Assembly (NCBI GenBank): GCA_002507175.1
Contig: DAZE01000008.1
Location: 1-23,873 of the forward strand
DNA from: Euryarchaeota archaeon UBA558
Lineage (GTDB): Archaea; Thermoplasmatota; Poseidoniia; Poseidoniales; Thalassarchaeaceae
Reading direction: 5' to 3'
Length of the DNA stretch: 23,873 nt
Shown: one piece after another, positions 1-7,565 of the stretch
Layout of the letters: each line of letters begins with the position of its first letter
Position numbering within the stretch: the first letter of the stretch is position 1
Program-made: the position numbers and the translations under genes
Notes under the pieces: model-generated
Told to the model about the DNA's origin: nothing
The model's input: the letters and a program-made list of their open reading frames with translations, nothing else
Databases searched by the model: none

Positions 1-285
1 TCTCCCGCGCCACGACTGATCGAGCACATCAGGGAGATCTCCCCCGAGTCCAGGGTTATCTCGTTCAAGCTCGAGTCGGGGATCACGGAGCAGGAGTTGA
101 TCGAACGTGCCCGCTCACACATGCATAGGGCTGGAACCAGCGCTGTGGTGGCCAATCTCCTCGAGGGGCTGAAGGGCGAAGGGCCGCGGGGGTACCTTGT
201 CCAGGGGGACTCGGTCAGGACCCTGGACGCGGAGATTGACCTTTGTGAGGCCATCGACGCACTGATCCTGGGTTGGGGGAGTTGA
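1..285 (+). CDS. coaB: Phosphopantothenate-cysteine ligase (CoaB-type), C-terminal end, partial
   Basis: The reading frame is open from the first base and ends at a TGA at 283-285, so only the last 94 residues are visible and the start lies outside the window. The visible part resembles the end of the DFP/CoaB domain, which joins cysteine to 4'-phosphopantothenate in coenzyme A synthesis. Supporting features are an ISFKLESG segment (compare the VGFKLE motif of CoaB), a following helix with EELIERA-like spacing, and a VVANLL segment where the family has its conserved 'VaN' stretch. Whether a CoaC decarboxylase domain is fused upstream cannot be seen. proS follows on the same strand after 40 bases. 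The family call rests on short motifs, so it is probable rather than certain. Confidence 0.72.
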   Translation, partial: SPAPRLIEHIREISPESRVISFKLESGITEQELIERARSHMHRAGTSAVVANLLEGLKGEGPRGYLVQGDSVRTLDAEIDLCEAIDALILGWGS

Positions 286-325
286 ACCCCCGGCATTTTG
301 AAGGGTGGTAGGTCGACCACGGACT

Positions 326-1831
326 ATGGCGAAGGGACATGGGAGTGCCAAGAGGGGGATCCCCCCCAAGGACGACTTCAACGCGTGGTACCCCGCCATC
401 GTCGAGATAGCCGACCTCGTGGACAAGAGGTACCCGATCAAGGGAATGGACGTATGGAAGCCGTATGGGTGGAGCGCCATGGGCAACATAGACTCCATCG
501 TCAGGAACGAGATGAGCATGAGCGACCACGACGAGTACAACTTCCCACTACTCGTACCACACGAGCTCCTGGAGAAGGAGAACAAGCTCGTACAACGGCT
601 CAAGATGGCCAGGGAGAAGGGGGTAGACCCATCGGAGCTCAGGCTGGACGAGGAGGTCGAGGGATTCGAGAAGGAGGTCTACTGGGTCCGCCACGCTGGT
701 GAGCACAAGCTGGACGTCCCCATGTTCCTTCGCCCAACGAGCGAGACCCCGATGTACACCATGTTCTCGCTGTGGATCAGGTCACACGCCGATCTCCCCC
801 TCAAGACGTTCCAGATCGTGAACACCTTCAGGTACGAGACGAAGCAGACGAGGTCCTTCATACGGGTCAGGGAGATACACTTCTTCGAGGCCCATACGGC
901 ACATGCCGACCAGTCGGGCGCGGATGCCCAGATAGACGAGGACTCGGGTATCGTCAAGAGGCTCCTCCATGAGCTGTGCCTCCCTGCGATCATCTGCAAG
1001 AGGCCCGTCTGGGACACCTTCCCCGGGGCTTGGTACACGAATGCGGTTGACGCCATCATGCCGAATGGGCGCACGCTCCAGATAGCATCCTACCACCATT
1101 ACCGGGACCAATGGGCCAAGGCCTTCGACATCACCTACGAGGACTCCGATGGCAATCAGCAGCACTGCCACCAGACTACCTTCGGCATGAGCGAGCGATT
1201 GCTCGGTGCTGTCGTCGGCGTCCATGGCGATGACGCCGGCCTCATCATGCCACCATCGATAGCGCCGATCCAGGCCGTCGTCATGCCCGTGGCCTCACAT
1301 CTCGACGAGGCCGTGGAGCCCGAGGCCAGGCAGATCGTCCAGCGGCTCAAGGCAGCGGGCATCAGAGCGAGGCTGGACGATAGGGACATGAGGCCAGGGG
1401 CGAAGCACTACGACTGGGAGATCAAGGGCGTCCCAATCAGGGTCGAGATCGGACCGAGGGACCTCTCCAACGGCACGTTCGTGTCGACGATGAGGACGGG
1501 GGGCAAGGAGAGCTATCCGCTCATCGACCTGGAGTTGTACGTCAGGAAGGGCCTCGATGACGTCTCCGCGGAGCTGAGGTCACGCTCATCCGCATTGTTG
1601 GAGTCAAAGATGAGGGTGCTGGACGCACTCCCGGACGACCCGAAGGTCCTGGATGACGGCATCGTGTACGAGGTGGCTTTCGATGGCAACGACGCGGATG
1701 CCGAGAGGTTGGAGAAGTCGACCAACCTCACGTTGCTAGGCGATGACCTGCATCCCTATGACGAGGAGGTGCCATGCATCGCCACGGGCAAGATGACCAC
1801 GCGCAGGCAATACCTCGCGAGGATGTACTGA
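326..1831 (+). CDS. proS: Prolyl-tRNA synthetase, archaeal/eukaryotic-like type
   Basis: Class II aminoacyl-tRNA synthetase that charges tRNA-Pro with proline; cytosolic; 501 residues. The N-terminal block around residues 42-60 (DVWKPYGWSAMGNID) and RPTSETPMY at 136-144 are typical of archaeal-type ProRS. Motif 2 spans about 168-188, with FRYE and the REIHFFE end. Motif 3 and the anticodon-binding domain follow (GVHGDDAGLIMPP, then IAPIQAVVMPV). The protein ends in Tyr, as is usual in this group. The ATG at 326 is preferred to an upstream GTG at 305 because homology begins with FNAWYPAIVE shortly after it; no strong ribosome-binding site is seen. Oddity: the C-terminal domain, which carries a cysteine zinc cluster in many archaeal ProRS, shows only one Cys in its last 70 residues, so the zinc site seems lost. 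The gene converges on the next one with 6 bases between stops. Confidence 0.96.
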   Translation: MAKGHGSAKRGIPPKDDFNAWYPAIVEIADLVDKRYPIKGMDVWKPYGWSAMGNIDSIVRNEMSMSDHDEYNFPLLVPHELLEKENKLVQRLKMAREKGVDPSELRLDEEVEGFEKEVYWVRHAGEHKLDVPMFLRPTSETPMYTMFSLWIRSHADLPLKTFQIVNTFRYETKQTRSFIRVREIHFFEAHTAHADQSGADAQIDEDSGIVKRLLHELCLPAIICKRPVWDTFPGAWYTNAVDAIMPNGRTLQIASYHHYRDQWAKAFDITYEDSDGNQQHCHQTTFGMSERLLGAVVGVHGDDAGLIMPPSIAPIQAVVMPVASHLDEAVEPEARQIVQRLKAAGIRARLDDRDMRPGAKHYDWEIKGVPIRVEIGPRDLSNGTFVSTMRTGGKESYPLIDLELYVRKGLDDVSAELRSRSSALLESKMRVLDALPDDPKVLDDGIVYEVAFDGNDADAERLEKSTNLTLLGDDLHPYDEEVPCIATGKMTTRRQYLARMY

Positions 1832-1837
1832 GCCTCA

Positions 1838-2344
1838 CTACTTGGCTTGCTTGTACCGACCGGTCAGTCCGAAGACGAGGAGCACGGAGCTGGCGCCGAC
1901 TGCGACGATGTCCTCGTTGGTCAGTGAGCCCTTGTCGCGCCAACTGTCTTCCGAGCTGAGGTCGGGTGCGCTTGAGAGGGTGTAGGTCTCGCCGCATGGG
2001 TCGGCGTCGCAGAGGCCCACCGTGGGCTCGAGGCCGACGTAGACGTTCCCGACTAGGATGGCCGTCAGAAGGAGCCCAGCGATCATGGAGGCCCACCGCG
2101 GTGACCATCGCTCCTCGTTCTGGACGTGCATCTGCTCATCGTCCTCCGGCTCGTCGGGGGCAGGGGACTCGGGAGGGGGCTCTGAGAACATCCTTGGCTC
2201 GGATTCGGTCTGCCTCAGCCCGAGCTTCTCCAGGGCCTCAGCGCCGTAGATCCTCTCGATGAGGCTGATGAGGTTCGGGTCGTCGACCTCCTCGGGGGAG
2301 ATCTTCCCATCGAGGAGGTCCCTCAACTTGGATTCGTCGACCAT
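1838..2344 (-). CDS. Hypothetical two-helix membrane protein
   Basis: A 168-residue protein I do not recognise. The N-terminal part (1-50) is charged and predicted helical. Residues about 55-72 form a Pro/Glu/Asp-rich linker. A hydrophobic helix spans about 85-105, followed by a loop of some 40 residues with two cysteines (C112 and C117) that could form a disulphide outside the cell. A second hydrophobic helix at about 145-162 is followed by a short basic tail, which suggests both ends lie in the cytoplasm. It starts at ATG 2344, 38 bases downstream of the transketolase C-subunit stop on the same strand, so co-transcription is plausible. Base and codon use match the neighbours. No function can be assigned. 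Confidence 0.75.
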   Translation of the reverse strand: MVDESKLRDLLDGKISPEEVDDPNLISLIERIYGAEALEKLGLRQTESEPRMFSEPPPESPAPDEPEDDEQMHVQNEERWSPRWASMIAGLLLTAILVGNVYVGLEPTVGLCDADPCGETYTLSSAPDLSSEDSWRDKGSLTNEDIVAVGASSVLLVFGLTGRYKQAK

Positions 2345-2382
2345 GGTGCGCCTGGCGCGGAGGTGCTACATCAAATGCCCTC

Positions 2383-3324
2383 TCACTTGGCGAGCAAATC
2401 CTCTACTTTCGATGCGATGTTCTCAGATGTCAGACCCATCTTGTCCATGATGTCGGAAGGGGATCCGCTCTCCCCGAACTTGTCCCTCACCCCTATCATA
2501 CGCATCATCGTTGGCGCCTCCTCCGCAAGCACCTCGGCGACGGCGGATCCGAGTCCTCCAATCACGGAGTGGTCCTCTGCCGTCACGATCGCACCGCTGC
2601 TTGCAGCCCTGATGATAGCCTCCCGATCGATTGGCTTGATGGTGTGCATGTCGATGACCGTGGCCTCGACGCCCCTCTCAGCCAGCCTATCTGCTGCCTC
2701 GAGGGCCCTCTCGACCATGACGCCGCAGGCGATGATGGACGCATCTGCACCATCTCGAAGGACGGATGCCTTTCCGATCTCTAGGGCCTCGGCCTCTTCC
2801 CCCGTGTAGATCTCTCTCGTCTTGTTCCTCGCGGTCCTGGTGTAGGAGGGCTTGGGGTGGTCGAGCAGCTTCCTCGTGAGCGAGCGAGCGGAGTTCCTGT
2901 CGCTAGGGGTCATGACCGTGACCTCCGGGAGCGTCCTGAAGATCCCCAGGTCTTCCGTCGATTGGGCGCTGCTGCCGTCCTGTCCCGTGTGCATGCCACC
3001 GTGGCTGCCACAGAGGTGGACGACGAGTTCGGTCCTGGCTATCCCGTTTCTGAACTGCTCGAAGGCCCGCTCTGAGAAGATGGCGAACGTGCTCGCGAAT
3101 GGTACCTTCCCCGACTCTGCCAGACCGGCACCGACGAGGGCCATGTTCTGCTCTGCTATCCCAAGGCAGAACGTCCGCTCTGGGTACTTGGCACGGAAGT
3201 GGCACGACTTGGTTGACTTCCCCAAGTCCGCCTCGAGCACCACGACTCGCTCGTCACCTGCCATGTCGAGCAATGCGTCCCCATAGCCGTCCCGTGACGC
3301 ACCGGGCTCTGCGAATCCGGTCAT
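2383..3324 (-). CDS. tkt: Transketolase, C-terminal subunit
   Basis: This 313-residue protein carries the pyrimidine-binding and C-terminal domains of a split transketolase, which moves two-carbon ketol units between sugar phosphates in the non-oxidative pentose phosphate pathway. Evidence is the early VLEADLGKSTK segment, FCLGIAEQNM, which holds the catalytic Glu of the thiamine diphosphate site, the SHGGMHTGQDGSSAQSTED loop, TVMTPSD, and the C-terminal domain with TVIDMHTIKPID. Its ATG overlaps the TGA of the N-terminal subunit by four bases (ATGA), so the two subunits are translationally coupled. Split transketolases are common in archaea. DXS-like and pyruvate dehydrogenase E1-like proteins share the fold, but the motif set and pairing fit transketolase best. 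Confidence 0.93.
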   Translation of the reverse strand: MTGFAEPGASRDGYGDALLDMAGDERVVVLEADLGKSTKSCHFRAKYPERTFCLGIAEQNMALVGAGLAESGKVPFASTFAIFSERAFEQFRNGIARTELVVHLCGSHGGMHTGQDGSSAQSTEDLGIFRTLPEVTVMTPSDRNSARSLTRKLLDHPKPSYTRTARNKTREIYTGEEAEALEIGKASVLRDGADASIIACGVMVERALEAADRLAERGVEATVIDMHTIKPIDREAIIRAASSGAIVTAEDHSVIGGLGSAVAEVLAEEAPTMMRMIGVRDKFGESGSPSDIMDKMGLTSENIASKVEDLLAK

Positions 3325-4136
3325 GCCAGCTCCTCCATCGCCGTCGCGTACTGTTCGGCATTTGGCGCCGCACCATGGAATGCTGGGTTGTCCTCCATGA
3401 AGGACACGCCCTTGCCCTTGACGGTGTCAGCCACGATTGCCGTGGCCACTCCGCTGCCCCTCGCCCTCTGGAGTGCTGCCGTGACATCGCTGAGGCTATG
3501 GCCATCGACCTCTATGACCTCCCAGCCGAAGGACTCGAACTTGGAGGAGATGTCGCCGACCCTCATCTGCTCGTCGACGAAGTTGTCGTTCTGGATCCTG
3601 TTCTTGTCGACTATGGCTGTGATGTTCCCGGCCTCAAGGTGGGTCGTGGCCATCGCAGCTTCCCAGATCTGACCCTCTTGGATCTCACCATCGCCCAGTA
3701 GGACCCAAGTGTGGCGATCGGACCCATCGAGTCGGGCGGCGAGTGCGGAGCCCAGGCCGAACGAGAGGCCCATGCCCAGGCTGCCTGCGGAGAAGTCAAC
3801 CCCCCTCGTCCACTTCCTGTCGACGTGGCCCTGACACACCGAGCCCATCGACCTGAAGCCATCGAGGTCCTCATCGGTCAGCACATTCAGGTCCCTGAGG
3901 ATTGAGTAGACGGCGGGGCTTGCATGGCCCTTGCTCATGATGAATCGGTCACGGTCGTCCCACTCTGGATTCTCGGGGTCGAACCTCATGACTCCTTTGT
4001 AGAGGGACACCAGAATGTCGATGCATGACAGGGAGCCTCCCGGATGCCCGGATTGGGCCTTGTAGACCATGTCCACGATCCTTCTCCTGCATCTCTTAGC
4101 AGACTCCCCCATCTCAACTAGATCAACGCTAGGCAT
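3321..4136 (-). CDS. tkt: Transketolase, N-terminal subunit
   Basis: A 271-residue protein with the diphosphate-binding domain of transketolase. Visible hallmarks are SGHPGGSLS (His31), SKGHASPA (His71), and the thiamine diphosphate/Mg motif starting at GDG 148-150 and ending near N179. An EVIEVDGHS segment lies further on. It forms the active enzyme with the C-terminal subunit encoded immediately downstream with a four-base overlap. Translation starts at ATG 4136; the sequence just before it on the coding strand holds a GGGTGAG ribosome-binding element very close to the start. It is the first gene of a leftward unit (N subunit, C subunit, membrane protein) that diverges from mqnE. Confidence 0.94.
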   Translation of the reverse strand: MPSVDLVEMGESAKRCRRRIVDMVYKAQSGHPGGSLSCIDILVSLYKGVMRFDPENPEWDDRDRFIMSKGHASPAVYSILRDLNVLTDEDLDGFRSMGSVCQGHVDRKWTRGVDFSAGSLGMGLSFGLGSALAARLDGSDRHTWVLLGDGEIQEGQIWEAAMATTHLEAGNITAIVDKNRIQNDNFVDEQMRVGDISSKFESFGWEVIEVDGHSLSDVTAALQRARGSGVATAIVADTVKGKGVSFMEDNPAFHGAAPNAEQYATAMEELA

Positions 4137-4204
4137 GTCTCACCCTGTTTGTATTGGTCCTTATTGCTTGCCTATCAAATTGGTTCCCACGGTCCGAGCC
4201 ACTC

Positions 4205-4214
4205 AATTATACAT
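4205..4214 (+). promoter_or_regulatory. TATA-like element upstream of mqnE
   Basis: An AATTATACAT stretch lies about 40 bases upstream of the chosen mqnE ATG at 4253, inside the 116-base gap between the divergent transketolase and mqnE genes. An archaeal TATA box here would place the transcript start near 4235 and leave a short leader. This supports the start at 4253 over the in-frame one at 4154, which would lie upstream of the promoter. The assignment rests on base composition and spacing only. Confidence 0.4.
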
Positions 4215-4252
4215 GGGTCCTCTATCGAGAGGTCGTGGGGAAGAGCAGTAGC

Positions 4253-5410
4253 ATGGAATTGGATGGCGGGACCTTCGCCATGGATCTCCGCTCCGATGTC
4301 GTAAGGAGAGCCTGGCAACAGGTCACTGAGAAAGGTCGGGTAGACCAGGAACTTGGATTGGAGCTCTATCGAGATGCGCCAATGAACGAGCTGTGCATCC
4401 TCGCGAACCACCTCAAGGAACGAAGGCATGGGAAAAACGTCCATTTCAACCTGAATCTCCACGTCAACACGACGAACATATGTGTGCTCGCATGTAGGTT
4501 CTGCGCTTTCCGCAAGGGACCTAAGCATGAGGATGCATACGCGCTCTCTACCGAGCAATACCTGGACCGCGTGCGCCCATTGGCATCTACCATTGACGAG
4601 GTCCACTCCGTAGGCGGACTCCATCCAGAGTGGAGGATAGAGCACTATGAGGAGATCTACAGGGCCACGAAGGCTGAATTCCCCCACATCAGCCTGAAGT
4701 CCCTCACGGCCGTCGAGGTCAAGCACATTGGAAAGCGCTCGGGCGTAAGCATCCGCGAGACACTGACGAGGTTGCGGGACTCGGGCCTGGACTCACTGCC
4801 AGGTGGTGGCGCCGAGATACTGGTGGACAGCGTCAGGGACAGGATCTGCAGGGGCAAGGAGTCCAGCGAGGAGTACCTTTCCATCCACAGGACAGCCCAC
4901 CAACTAGGCATCCCCACGAACTGCACCATGCTCTTCGGCACCGTAGAGACCATGGCTGACAGGATCACGCACCTCCATCTCCTGAGGAGCCTCCAAGACG
5001 AGACATCGGGATTCCAGTGCTTCGTACCTTACCCCTTCCTGCCCGACCATACGAGGCTCCCCGAGGCTCAGATACCAACTGGGCAGGAGGTCATCAGGAC
5101 GATCGCGATCTCGAGGATCATGCTCGATAACATACCTCACCTCAAGGCATATCGGATGAACATAGGGGATCACCTCGCCTCGATAGGAATATTATCTGGC
5201 GCTGATGACATTGACGGGACGGTCCAGCAGGAGGAGATCATGCACGCTGCAGGGTCGACTACGCCCCAGAATACAGGGTTGGAGGGCCTGATCAGGCTGA
5301 TCGAATCGACCGGTCAACACGCCGTCCAGAGAAACACCATCTACACACAGTTCGAACCACGCACCTTGAAGAACCTCCCCCGAACGAGAAATCTACCAGT
5401 AGCGGGGTGA
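4253..5410 (+). CDS. mqnE: Aminofutalosine synthase (radical SAM), MqnE
   Basis: A 385-residue radical SAM enzyme of the futalosine pathway to menaquinone. It joins 3-[(1-carboxyvinyl)oxy]benzoate to a SAM-derived adenosyl radical to make 6-amino-6-deoxyfutalosine. The iron-sulphur cluster motif is CX3CX2C at C77, C81 and C84, within a TTNIC...CRFCAF context. Other family marks are VGGLHPEW, LTAVEV, DSLPGGGAEIL, LQDETSGFQCFVP, LKAYRM, and DIDGTV near the end. The TAVEV and H[LI]KAY segments point to MqnE rather than the related cyclase MqnC. The ATG at 4253 is chosen because residues before it look non-coding and a TATA-like element precedes it; ATG 4280 is an alternative. mqnA begins one base after its stop. 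Confidence 0.92.
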   Translation: MELDGGTFAMDLRSDVVRRAWQQVTEKGRVDQELGLELYRDAPMNELCILANHLKERRHGKNVHFNLNLHVNTTNICVLACRFCAFRKGPKHEDAYALSTEQYLDRVRPLASTIDEVHSVGGLHPEWRIEHYEEIYRATKAEFPHISLKSLTAVEVKHIGKRSGVSIRETLTRLRDSGLDSLPGGGAEILVDSVRDRICRGKESSEEYLSIHRTAHQLGIPTNCTMLFGTVETMADRITHLHLLRSLQDETSGFQCFVPYPFLPDHTRLPEAQIPTGQEVIRTIAISRIMLDNIPHLKAYRMNIGDHLASIGILSGADDIDGTVQQEEIMHAAGSTTPQNTGLEGLIRLIESTGQHAVQRNTIYTQFEPRTLKNLPRTRNLPVAG

Positions 5411-5411
5411 T

Positions 5412-6221
5412 ATGATGTGGGATAGGACAATCGGACGAGTTGCGTTCACGAACTGCGACCCTCTCTACCATGGCCTCTCCGAGAAGTGGAGGATCCTCCC
5501 AGCCCCCCCATCGTGGCTGTCCGGCCACGTCGTAAGGAGAGACTGCCTCATGGCACCCATCCCGTCAGCAGACTTCGCCAAGTACAACGACCAGCTAAAG
5601 CTTGTCGGGGAGCTCGGGATCGTGTCGCTGGGGCACGTCGGAAGCGTCCTACTCTTCGGAGACAGGCCACCAGACCATATGAGGGACATCGCCTTTCCAA
5701 CTGACTCATCCACCTCAAAGAGGCTGCTGAGGTGGTACCTCGGTGAGCAGGGGTTGGACCCTCGATGCATCGACTTGGGACCGGACCTCAAGTCTATGCT
5801 CCAGCAATGCGACGGCGCCCTCCTCATCGGGGATCGCGCACTGCGGGCTGCATCAGAGTACCCCTCCTTGGTGCAACTAGACCTCGGGGCTGAGTGGACG
5901 AGGACAACTGGGCTGCCGATGGTCTTCGGCATCTTCGCCGCTCACAGGTCTGCGGATGAGGAAATCATTGTCGAAGCGAGGACGGAGCTCGTCGCGAACT
6001 ACAGGTCATTCCTGAGGGACCAGAGCAGGCGCGAGGAGGTGGTTCGGCTGGCGGCAGGAAAGATCGGACTCACGCCAGATAGGATGGACCAGTACTTCCT
6101 CTCGGAGGTTTCGAACCTTCTCGACGAAGAGTCCGTGGAGGGCCTATCCAGGTTCCTCGTAGACGTCTGCGGCATGGAGCCGAACGTGGTTTCAGGGTGC
6201 ATTCACTCCGTTGCACCGTAG
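5412..6221 (+). CDS. mqnA: Chorismate dehydratase, MqnA
   Basis: A 269-residue protein of the MqnA/MqnD family (periplasmic-binding-protein-like fold). MqnA dehydrates chorismate to 3-[(1-carboxyvinyl)oxy]benzoate, the first step of the futalosine pathway and the substrate of MqnE, whose gene lies directly upstream. Supporting segments are the N-terminal IGRVAFTNCDPLY, APIPSADFAKY, IVSLGHVGSVLLF, DGALLIGDRAL and TGLPMVFGIFA, all in family order. Start: tandem ATGs at 5412 and 5415, with GGGGTGA at 5404-5410 as ribosome-binding site overlapping the mqnE stop; 5415 is equally likely. The 3' end overlaps the converging DOHH-like gene by 19 bases. Confidence 0.92.
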   Translation: MMWDRTIGRVAFTNCDPLYHGLSEKWRILPAPPSWLSGHVVRRDCLMAPIPSADFAKYNDQLKLVGELGIVSLGHVGSVLLFGDRPPDHMRDIAFPTDSSTSKRLLRWYLGEQGLDPRCIDLGPDLKSMLQQCDGALLIGDRALRAASEYPSLVQLDLGAEWTRTTGLPMVFGIFAAHRSADEEIIVEARTELVANYRSFLRDQSRREEVVRLAAGKIGLTPDRMDQYFLSEVSNLLDEESVEGLSRFLVDVCGMEPNVVSGCIHSVAP

Positions 6222-6682
6222 TCGAGTGACTTTGATGCCACGTATTCCAGGAGGTCGATGGCCACTTCGCAGGACTCTGATATCACTGGCTCGGGGTCTG
6301 AGATGAATCTCTCTAGCGTGGTCATGGCGACCCTGTCCCCGATGGCGCCGAGCGCCTCTGCAGCCTCGTGCCTCACCATGAGGTCCTCTTCCGTGTCCTC
6401 TAGCCTCTCGATTAGGTAGGGGACCGCATGCGCGTCCTGCATCTGACCCATCACGTAGGCGATCTCGTGCTTCAGGAGGGCAGACTTTGAGGAATACGCC
6501 GCTGCCAGCGCTTCCACCGCATCCTTTCCACCTATGTTCCTGAGAGCGAAGAGTGCCCGCATCCTCTGGAACATGCGTTCGCTCTCGTTGCAGATCGTGG
6601 CGCGCAGGTCCTTCACGGACGAGACCTCACTAGCAGGGGCTGGATCGACTGAGTCAAACTCGGAGACTTCGGGCTTGTTCAT
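6203..6682 (-). CDS. Half-length deoxyhypusine hydroxylase-like HEAT-repeat protein
   Basis: A 159-residue HEAT-repeat protein closely resembling one half of eukaryotic deoxyhypusine hydroxylase (DOHH), the di-iron enzyme that finishes hypusine on eIF5A. Seen: MRALFALRNIGG at 41-52, SALLKHEIAYVMGQMQDA at 67-84, MVRHEAAEALGAIGD at 102-116 and ESCEVAIDLLEY at 136-147. The two His-Glu pairs (H72-E73 and H105-E106) are 33 residues apart, the spacing I recall for eukaryotic DOHH. The early SVDPAP (11-16) resembles the linker before the second half of the eukaryotic enzyme. The eukaryotic protein has four HE pairs in about 300 residues, so this one would have to dimerise to build a similar metal site; that is inference. 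Start ATG 6682 has GAGGTG nine bases upstream; a GTG at 6694 is possible but overlaps that site. It lies just after mqnD and probably shares its transcript. A non-catalytic HEAT scaffold (PBS lyase-like) is the alternative. Confidence 0.85.
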   Translation of the reverse strand: MNKPEVSEFDSVDPAPASEVSSVKDLRATICNESERMFQRMRALFALRNIGGKDAVEALAAAYSSKSALLKHEIAYVMGQMQDAHAVPYLIERLEDTEEDLMVRHEAAEALGAIGDRVAMTTLERFISDPEPVISESCEVAIDLLEYVASKSLDYGATE

Positions 6683-6691
6683 GTGTTTCCC

Positions 6692-6697
6692 CACCTC
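6692..6697 (-). promoter_or_regulatory. Shine-Dalgarno site of the DOHH-like gene
   Basis: On the coding strand this reads GAGGTG and lies nine bases before the ATG at 6682, overlapping the mqnD stop codon. It decides the start in favour of 6682 over the in-frame GTG at 6694, which is part of the site itself. It also suggests translation of the two genes is coupled. Confidence 0.6.
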
Positions 6698-7544
6698 ACG
6701 GCCGGCCTATGAAATCGATGGCTCGTGGATCAAACCCTGGATCTACGAGTCCAATCCTCTGTCCCTCCTCGAGGAACTTCATGACAGCCTCTCTCCCATC
6801 AGGACCGTAGTCAATGGTTCTCTGGTTGACGTACATCCCGACGAACTTCTCGTTCGTCTCGTCCGAGATCCCTCTCCCCCATTTCTTTGCGAATGATAGC
6901 GCTGAGTCCGGATTCTCGATGGCATGCACTATGGAGTTCTTGACGTCCATCGTGATGTCTGCACAGAGGTCCTTGCCATGCTTCCTTAGGACGACATTTC
7001 CACCGAGGGGGAGGGGTAGACCCGTTTTCTCGTTCCACCAGACCCCAAGGTCGAGGACGAGGTGGACACCCTCGTCTTTCCATGTGAGTTGACCCTCGTG
7101 TATGATCAGGCCATGGGTGGACCTGCCTGAGGCCACGGAGGGGAGTATCTCGTCGAAGGGCATCACCTCGACGTCGACGTCACCGAGGGCCAGCCTGAGA
7201 GTGAGGTATGCGGAGGTCCCCATCCCGGGAATCGCTATGGTTGACCTCTTTGCCTCATCGACTGACGACTCGAGGTTCGATATGATCATGGGGCCGTAAC
7301 CCTCACCCATTGATGCCCCACAATTCATGAGGGCGTAGTCCTCTGCTATCGTCGGGTAGGAATGGATGGATACGGCGCTCACGTCGTGCTCGCCATCTAG
7401 GGCCTGTTGGTTGAGGGTCTGGATGTCCACAAGCACGTGGTCGTACCGCCTCTCCCCGGTTTCGATCAGGGATTCTGTCATCGCGTAGAACATGAAGGCA
7501 TCATCTGGGTCGGGGGAGTGCCCGATCGAGAAATGGGTGACCAT
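6696..7544 (-). CDS. mqnD: 1,4-dihydroxy-6-naphthoate synthase, MqnD
   Basis: A 282-residue member of the MqnA/MqnD family. MqnD converts cyclic dehypoxanthinyl futalosine to 1,4-dihydroxy-6-naphthoate in menaquinone synthesis. Family marks are the N-terminal IGHSPDPDDAFMFYAM (compare SPCPNDTF), DVSAVSIHSYP, GYGPMI, IAIPGMGTSAYLTLRL, GLIIHEGQLTW and TGLPLPLGGNVV. The frame extends upstream to 7679, but the ATG at 7544 is chosen because homology starts there and GGAGGG lies just ahead of it. It is transcribed away from the small gene at 7631, with a TATA-like sequence between them. It stands 475 bases beyond mqnA on the opposite strand, so the pathway genes here form two units rather than one operon. 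Confidence 0.93.
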   Translation of the reverse strand: MVTHFSIGHSPDPDDAFMFYAMTESLIETGERRYDHVLVDIQTLNQQALDGEHDVSAVSIHSYPTIAEDYALMNCGASMGEGYGPMIISNLESSVDEAKRSTIAIPGMGTSAYLTLRLALGDVDVEVMPFDEILPSVASGRSTHGLIIHEGQLTWKDEGVHLVLDLGVWWNEKTGLPLPLGGNVVLRKHGKDLCADITMDVKNSIVHAIENPDSALSFAKKWGRGISDETNEKFVGMYVNQRTIDYGPDGREAVMKFLEEGQRIGLVDPGFDPRAIDFIGRP

Positions 7545-7565
7545 GAGCCCTCCAATGTGAGGGGG

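Noticed and set aside
115..603. A 162-residue minus-strand frame over the start of proS
   Set aside because: It overlaps the conserved N-terminal part of ProRS and the end of the CoaB-like gene, with no protein-like features.
3099..3701. A 200-residue plus-strand open frame across the transketolase genes
   Set aside because: It is antisense to two well-supported transketolase subunits and shows only composition-driven Arg/Pro/His-rich sequence.
4154..4252. N-terminal extension of mqnE to an ATG at 4154
   Set aside because: The 33 added residues are atypical for the family and lie across the putative promoter; ATG 4253 fits better.
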